Origin: Natrinema altunense
GTDB lineage: Archaea; Halobacteriota; Halobacteria; Halobacteriales; Natrialbaceae
Direction of reading: 5' to 3'
Assembly (NCBI RefSeq): GCF_000731985.1
Contig: NZ_JNCS01000003.1
Location: 391,375-455,374, forward strand
Length of the DNA: 64,000 bases
The notes beneath the pieces were generated by a model. That model worked only from the letters and a program-made list of their open reading frames with translations, did no database searches and had not been told where the DNA came from. Below are positions 59,758 through 64,000 of the stretch, piece by piece; positions within the stretch are counted from its first letter, which is position 1, and each line of letters opens with the position of its first letter. The translations under genes were made by a program, and so were the position numbers.

Positions 59758-59844
59758 ATGACGGTTCGCGCTTCCCTGTCGGCGTCCGCCCGTGCGGTCG
59801 ACAGCAGCGCGTTCGCCTCGATTCGTATTGTAGGGGCACTATAG
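59758..59844 (+). CDS. Possible 28-aa leader peptide of ilvBNC
   Basis: A short frame MTVRASLSASARAVDSSAFA followed by SIRIVGAL and TAG, on a predicted leaderless start. Its last eight codons hold Ile, Ile, Val and Leu, products of the operon, and its stop lies within the loop of a stable hairpin (AGGGGC-ACTATA-GCCCCT, 59832-59849). It is placed 127 nt before ilvB. This is the arrangement of a translation-sensing leader; whether it is translated or conserved is unknown. Confidence 0.5.
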   Translation: MTVRASLSASARAVDSSAFASIRIVGAL

Positions 59845-59849
59845 CCCCT
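59832..59849 (+). promoter_or_regulatory. Hairpin at the end of the leader ORF
   Basis: AGGGGC and GCCCCT pair perfectly (6 bp, loop ACTATA); the TAG stop sits across the loop, so a ribosome finishing the leader would disrupt it. No T-run follows directly. Confidence 0.45.
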
Positions 59850-59971
59850 CATCTAGTACTTCGTCGCCTCAGACCCGAATTCGCCGCATCGTTCTCCGAG
59901 CGATCAGCAACCCCCCAGATGACACACTACCGTACACCACCCGATCGCCGGCCCACGGCGGGAGGCAACCG

Positions 59972-61777
59972 ATGAGCGAACGCGCAGCAAAGATTCCGCC
60001 AGCGGAAGAGGAACAGGACGACCCGATCACCGACAGCGCCGCGCCCGACGCGGCCGCCGAGACCGCCGACTCCGAGACGACGACCGACCCCGTGACCACG
60101 GGTGCCGAGGCCGTCGTCCGCGCGCTGGAGAACGCGGGCGTCGAGTACGCCTTCGGCGTGCAGGGCGGAGCGATCATGCCCGTCTACGACGCCCTCTACG
60201 ATTCGGACATTCGGCACGTCACGATGGCACACGAGCAGGGCGCGGCCCACGCGGCCGACGCCTACGGCATCGTCTCGGGCGAGCCTGGCGTCTGTCTCGC
60301 GACGTCGGGACCCGGCGCGACCAACCTCGTGACCGGCATCGCCGACGCCGACATGGACTCGGACCCGATGCTCGCGCTGACGGGCCAGGTCCCGACGGAG
60401 TTCGTCGGCAACGACGCCTTCCAGGAAACCGACACGACCGGCGTCACGACTCCGGTCACGAAGGACAACACCTTCGCGAGCGATTCGGATCACGTCGGCA
60501 GCGACGTCAGCGAGGCGTTCGCCCTCGCCCGCGAGGGCCGTCCGGGACCGACCCTGGTCGACCTGCCCAAAGACGTCACGAACGGCGAAACCGACCGCGA
60601 GCCCGACGCGCCGACGGTGCCCGACACCTACGACGTCCAGGAGCGGGCCGAATCGGACCTCGTCGCCGCGGCGGCCGAGCGGATCGAGAACGCGTCCCGT
60701 CCGGTCATGCTGCTCGGCGGCGGCGTCATCAAAGGTGACGCCACCGACGCCTGTCGGGAGTTCGCCATCGAACACGAGATTCCGGTCGTCACCACGATGC
60801 CCGGCATCGGCGCGTTCCCGGAGGATCACGAACTCTCCCTCGAGATGGCGGGCATGCACGGCACCGGCTACGCCAACATGGCGATCACCCACTGTGATAC
60901 GCTGATCGGGATCGGAACCCGATTCGACGACCGCCTGACCGGCGGCATCGAGACCTTCGCGCCCGACGCGGAGGTCATCCACGTCGACATCGACCCCGCC
61001 GAAATCTCGAAGAACATCTACGCCGACTATCCGCTGGTCGGCGACGCCGAAACGGTCGTCGAGCAGTTGGCCGCGGCCGTCGACGAGTCGCCCGAAGCCA
61101 CGAAGTGGCGCGCCCAGTGCCAGCAGTGGCAATCCGACTACTCGATGGCCTACGACGCGCCGGAGGACGAGCCGGTCCGGCCGGAGTTCGTCGTCGAGGC
61201 CTTGGACGAGGCCACGAGCGACCGCGCGATCGTCACCACCGGCGTCGGCCAACACCAGATGTGGGCTTGCCAGTACTGGACCTATACCGAGCCACGAACT
61301 TGGGTCTCGAGTCATGGGCTGGGCACGATGGGGTACGGACTGCCCTCGGCGATCGGCGCGCGGCTCGCGGCCGACGACGAGCAGGAGGTCGTCTGCATCG
61401 ACGGCGACGGCTCGTTCCTGATGACGCTGCAGGGGCTGTCCGTCGCCGTCCGCGAGGAACTCGACATCACCGTCGCCGTGCTCAACAACGAGTACATCGG
61501 CATGGTTCGACAGTGGCAGGACGCCTTCTTCGACGGCCGCCACTCCGCGTCGGACTACGGCTGGATGCCCGAATTCGATAAACTCGCCGAGGCGTTCGGC
61601 GCTGAAGGGTTCCGGATCGACGACTACGACGACGTCGCCGACACGATCGACGCCGCGATCGCCTACGACGGCCCCTCGGTGATCGACGTCCACATCGATC
61701 CCGACGCGAACGTCTACCCGATGGTGCCGAGCGGCGGCGACAACGGCCAGTTCGCACTGACGGAGGAGCAGCTATGA
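59972..61777 (+). CDS. ilvB: Acetolactate synthase, large subunit
   Basis: ThDP-dependent condensation of two pyruvates (valine/leucine branch) or pyruvate and 2-oxobutyrate (isoleucine branch). After an acidic 38-residue N terminus come GVEYAFGVQGGAIMPVYDAL, AHEQGAAHAADAYG (catalytic Glu), ATSGPGATNLVTGIADA, VPTEFVGNDAFQETDTTGV, and the ThDP motif IDGDGSFLMTLQGLSVAVRE ending at LNN. 601 aa. Its stop overlaps the ilvN start by 4 nt (ATGA). Confidence 0.96.
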   Translation: MSERAAKIPPAEEEQDDPITDSAAPDAAAETADSETTTDPVTTGAEAVVRALENAGVEYAFGVQGGAIMPVYDALYDSDIRHVTMAHEQGAAHAADAYGIVSGEPGVCLATSGPGATNLVTGIADADMDSDPMLALTGQVPTEFVGNDAFQETDTTGVTTPVTKDNTFASDSDHVGSDVSEAFALAREGRPGPTLVDLPKDVTNGETDREPDAPTVPDTYDVQERAESDLVAAAAERIENASRPVMLLGGGVIKGDATDACREFAIEHEIPVVTTMPGIGAFPEDHELSLEMAGMHGTGYANMAITHCDTLIGIGTRFDDRLTGGIETFAPDAEVIHVDIDPAEISKNIYADYPLVGDAETVVEQLAAAVDESPEATKWRAQCQQWQSDYSMAYDAPEDEPVRPEFVVEALDEATSDRAIVTTGVGQHQMWACQYWTYTEPRTWVSSHGLGTMGYGLPSAIGARLAADDEQEVVCIDGDGSFLMTLQGLSVAVREELDITVAVLNNEYIGMVRQWQDAFFDGRHSASDYGWMPEFDKLAEAFGAEGFRIDDYDDVADTIDAAIAYDGPSVIDVHIDPDANVYPMVPSGGDNGQFALTEEQL

Positions 61778-62436
61778 AGCGCGGACTCGAGGGACCACCG
61801 CCGGAGGAACGGCCAACCCCCGCAGGACGGCGCAACAAGCAGGGCATTCGCATCGACCCCGAAGTCGAAGCGACCCACGAGCCCCGACGCACCGTCATCT
61901 CCGCGCTGGTCGAACACGAACCCGGCGTGCTCTCGGACGTCTCGGGACTGTTCTCGAGGCGGCAGTTCAACATCGAGAGCCTGACCGTCGGCCCGACCGA
62001 AGACGAGGATCGCGCGCGGATCACGATCGTCGTCGAGGAGCCCGACCCGGGGATCGATCAGGTCGAGAAGCAGCTGCGCAAGCTCGTGCCGGTCATCGCC
62101 GTGCGCGAACTCGAGCCCGACGCGATGCGTCGCGAACTGGCGCTCGTGAAAGTCGCCGCCGCGGACCCCGCAGCGGTCAGCGCCGTCGCGGACATGTACG
62201 ACGCGACGGCCGTCGACTCGAGTCCCGAGACTGCCACCTTCGAGATCACGGGCTCGCGACAGAAGATCGAGGCCGCGGTCGAGACGTTCAGCCAGTTCGG
62301 GATTCGAGAGATCTCCCGGACGGGGACGACGGCGCTGGCACGCGGCACGGACCGGACCGCGGCCCCCGAAGCGACAGCACAGCCCGCCGACGAGGCGAAC
62401 CACGACGAGACATACCAGACAGCAGACGATGACTGA
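61774..62436 (+). CDS. ilvN: Acetolactate synthase, small (regulatory) subunit
   Basis: ACT-domain regulatory partner of IlvB that confers valine sensitivity. A basic 38-residue N terminus precedes the ACT domain, [20 protein letters not shown] then [20 protein letters not shown]. The second domain follows ([20 protein letters not shown] to [13 protein letters not shown]). An acidic ~40-residue tail is typical of the haloarchaeal form. The end overlaps ilvC by 8 nt. 220 aa. Confidence 0.94.
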   Translation: MKRGLEGPPPEERPTPAGRRNKQGIRIDPEVEATHEPRRTVISALVEHEPGVLSDVSGLFSRRQFNIESLTVGPTEDEDRARITIVVEEPDPGIDQVEKQLRKLVPVIAVRELEPDAMRRELALVKVAAADPAAVSAVADMYDATAVDSSPETATFEITGSRQKIEAAVETFSQFGIREISRTGTTALARGTDRTAAPEATAQPADEANHDETYQTADDD

Positions 62437-63484
62437 CGAATTCACCACCGACATCTACTACGACGACGACGCAGACGTATCGACCCTCGACGACGACACC
62501 GTGGCCGTGCTCGGCTACGGCAGCCAGGGCCACGCCCACGCGCTGAACCTCCACGAGAGCGGGGTCGACGTGGTCGTCGGGCTACGCGAGGGATCGTCCT
62601 CGCGATCGGCCGCCGAAGCGGACGGGCTGACGGTCACGACGCCGGCCGACGCGGTTTCCCGGGCGTCCTACGTCTCCGTGCTGGTGCCCGACACCGTGCA
62701 GGCGGACGTGTACGAGAACGCCATCGCGCCGAACCTCGAGGCGGGCGACACGCTGCAGTTCGCCCACGGGCTGAACATCCACTACAACCAGATCGAGCCG
62801 CCGGAAGACGTCGACGTGACGATGGTCGCGCCCAAGAGCCCGGGCCACCTCGTCCGGCGCAACTACGAGAACGACGAGGGGACGCCCGGCCTGCTGGCGG
62901 TCTATCAGGACACGACCGGCGACGCCGACGAGCGCGCGCTGGCGTACGCGAAAGGCATCGGCTGTACGCGAGCGGGCGTCATCGAGACGACGTTCCGGGA
63001 GGAAGTCGAATCCGACCTCTTCGGCGAGCAGGCCGTCCTCTGTGGCGGCGTCACCTCGCTGGTCAAACACGGCTACGAGACGCTGGTCGACGCCGGCTAC
63101 TCCCCGGAGATCGCCTACTTCGAGTGTCTCAACGAACTCAAACTGATCGTCGACCTGATGTACGAGGGTGGCCACGCCGAGATGTGGGATTCGGTCTCCG
63201 ACACCGCCGAATACGGCGGGCTGAGCCGCGGCGACCGTATCGTCGACGAGACCGTTCGCGAGAACATGGAGGAGACGCTCGAGGAGATTCAAAACGGCGA
63301 GTTCACCCGCGAGTGGATCCTCGAGAACCAGGCCGGCCGCCCGAGCTACAACCAGCTTCGGGAGGCGGAAAAGAACCACGAGATCGAGGCGGTGGGCGAG
63401 CGACTGCGCGACCTGTTCGCGTGGGCCGAGGAAGAACCGACCGAAACCGACGACGAGTCCGTCCCGGTGCAGGCGGACGACTAA
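62429..63484 (+). CDS. ilvC: Ketol-acid reductoisomerase
   Basis: Mg- and NADPH-dependent rearrangement and reduction of acetolactate/acetohydroxybutyrate. The N-terminal domain has [20 protein letters not shown] (dinucleotide fold), [17 protein letters not shown] and [24 protein letters not shown] text. The helical C-terminal domain contains [20 protein letters not shown] and [16 protein letters not shown] with the Mg ligands (D/E). 351 aa; class I length. It starts inside the end of ilvN. Confidence 0.95.
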   Translation: MTDEFTTDIYYDDDADVSTLDDDTVAVLGYGSQGHAHALNLHESGVDVVVGLREGSSSRSAAEADGLTVTTPADAVSRASYVSVLVPDTVQADVYENAIAPNLEAGDTLQFAHGLNIHYNQIEPPEDVDVTMVAPKSPGHLVRRNYENDEGTPGLLAVYQDTTGDADERALAYAKGIGCTRAGVIETTFREEVESDLFGEQAVLCGGVTSLVKHGYETLVDAGYSPEIAYFECLNELKLIVDLMYEGGHAEMWDSVSDTAEYGGLSRGDRIVDETVRENMEETLEEIQNGEFTREWILENQAGRPSYNQLREAEKNHEIEAVGERLRDLFAWAEEEPTETDDESVPVQADD

Positions 63485-63500
63485 CAACGACCCCACAGAC

Positions 63501-63785
63501 ATGAACGAAACCGACGACACGACAGAGACGATGGCCACCGTCAGCCACACGAACCCCTACACTGGACGAACGGCCGGTCAGCTGTTCAGCCGCGGACCGA
63601 CCGTCGCAGCGGACGGTGGCGAGCCCGAATCGACCCCGACCGAGACCGACGAGGACGACGAACGGCCGGAGCAACGAACGAAGATGCGCGACGTCGACCA
63701 CACGCCGCCGCACAGTGCCGACGACGCGAACCGCGTCTTCGAGCGCGGCGTCGAGCACGGCGACACCGTAGAGGACGAGGAATGA
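63501..63785 (+). CDS. Small acidic protein between ilvC and leuC
   Basis: A 94-residue protein with [20 protein letters not shown] (perhaps the true start is this inner Met at residue 11), then a low-complexity acidic linker and [21 protein letters not shown] recall small proteins of this kind between ilvC and leuC in other haloarchaea, but no function is known. It could be a small regulator or stabiliser of the leu/ilv enzymes. Its stop overlaps the leuC start by 4 nt (ATGA), so it is part of the operon. Confidence 0.65.
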   Translation: MNETDDTTETMATVSHTNPYTGRTAGQLFSRGPTVAADGGEPESTPTETDEDDERPEQRTKMRDVDHTPPHSADDANRVFERGVEHGDTVEDEE

Positions 63786-64000
63786 GCGCGGAGACGCTGT
63801 ACGACAAGGTCTGGGATCGCCACACGGTCACGACGCTCCCGACCGGCCAGGACCAGCTGTTCATCGGCCTCCACCTCATCCACGAGGTAACGAGCCCCCA
63901 GGCGTTCGGGATGCTCCGCGAGCGCGATCTCGAGGTCGCCTTTCCGGAACTGACCCACGCGACGGTCGACCACATCGTGCCGACGGCCGACCAGTCCCGA
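63782..64000 (+). CDS. leuC: 3-isopropylmalate dehydratase large subunit (5' part)
   Basis: Open frame from ATG 63782 to the window edge: [20 protein letters not shown], then [20 protein letters not shown], and ATVDHIVPT. The [20 protein letters not shown] region and DH-x-x-PT are N-terminal signatures of the aconitase-family LeuC. The Fe-S binding part lies outside the window. It overlaps the preceding small gene by 4 nt. Confidence 0.93.
   Translation, partial: MSAETLYDKVWDRHTVTTLPTGQDQLFIGLHLIHEVTSPQAFGMLRERDLEVAFPELTHATVDHIVPTADQSR

Noticed and set aside
1..64000. CRISPR arrays, cas genes, restriction systems or intact prophage
   Set aside because: No regularly spaced repeats, no nuclease, methylase or structural phage proteins are seen; mobile remains are limited to the IS6 and TnpB/IS1341-type relics.

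Overview
The window looks like a chromosomal segment of a haloarchaeon. It has high G+C, acidic proteins, leaderless promoters with box A elements 26-31 nt before the start codon, an archaeal initiator tRNA, archaeal N-glycosylation genes (aglB, aglF, aglG, aglJ, aglM), the CTP-dependent riboflavin kinase/regulator RbkR and the archaeal wyosine enzyme Twy1. Gene content suggests a Natrialbales-like lineage (Natrinema/Haloterrigena type), which is an inference from memory of such genomes.

Layout: 1-5.6 kb holds stress and membrane genes (peroxiredoxin with an extra helical domain, SnoaL-like protein, SpoIIM-type membrane protein, MFS exporter, DUF502 protein). 5.8-8.3 kb (minus) holds ilvE and a ribB-rbkR pair. 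8.4-20.3 kb is a surface-polysaccharide locus: a possible structured RNA leader, six genes joined by 4-nt overlaps (three glycosyltransferases, three alkaline-phosphatase-superfamily enzymes), the initiator tRNA on the other strand, a pyruvyltransferase, another sulfatase-like enzyme and a flippase. 20.3-26.5 kb is mixed housekeeping (DICT protein, twy1, Tat lipoprotein, membrane HTH protein, phosphoglycolate phosphatase, MaoC-like dehydratase). 27.5-36 kb is glycerol catabolism: glpK and a membrane protein diverge from gpdABC, which is followed by an Orc1/Cdc6-derived protein. 36.1-38.5 kb carries a CHAT-protease-like protein facing a 44-aa membrane microprotein.

39.1-53.7 kb is the N-glycosylation locus, with aglB and glycosyltransferases at one end and aglF, aglM and aglJ at the other. 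It is split by an AT-rich island (about 44.4-50.4 kb) holding a flippase, a decayed IS6-family transposase, a truncated second copy of the flippase start with its upstream repeat, a low-G+C glycosyltransferase and coding debris. 53.7-58 kb holds small conserved haloarchaeal proteins and the 3' stump of a TnpB element abutting a VOC gene. 58.4-64 kb is a branched-chain amino-acid cluster (leuA, ilvB, ilvN, ilvC, small protein, leuC, truncated by the window edge).

The most interesting signals are: a short Ile/Val/Leu-containing leader ORF with a hairpin before ilvB; a G6 run at the 5' end of leuA that looks like a frameshift; a 28-codon ORF bridging gpdB and gpdC with ATGA overlaps at both ends; the CHAT/microprotein/Walker-less AAA neighbourhood; matching palindromes before a lipoprotein gene and a membrane HTH gene; and a multi-hairpin RNA candidate before the polysaccharide operon. 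All identifications are from reading the sequence; no database search was run.
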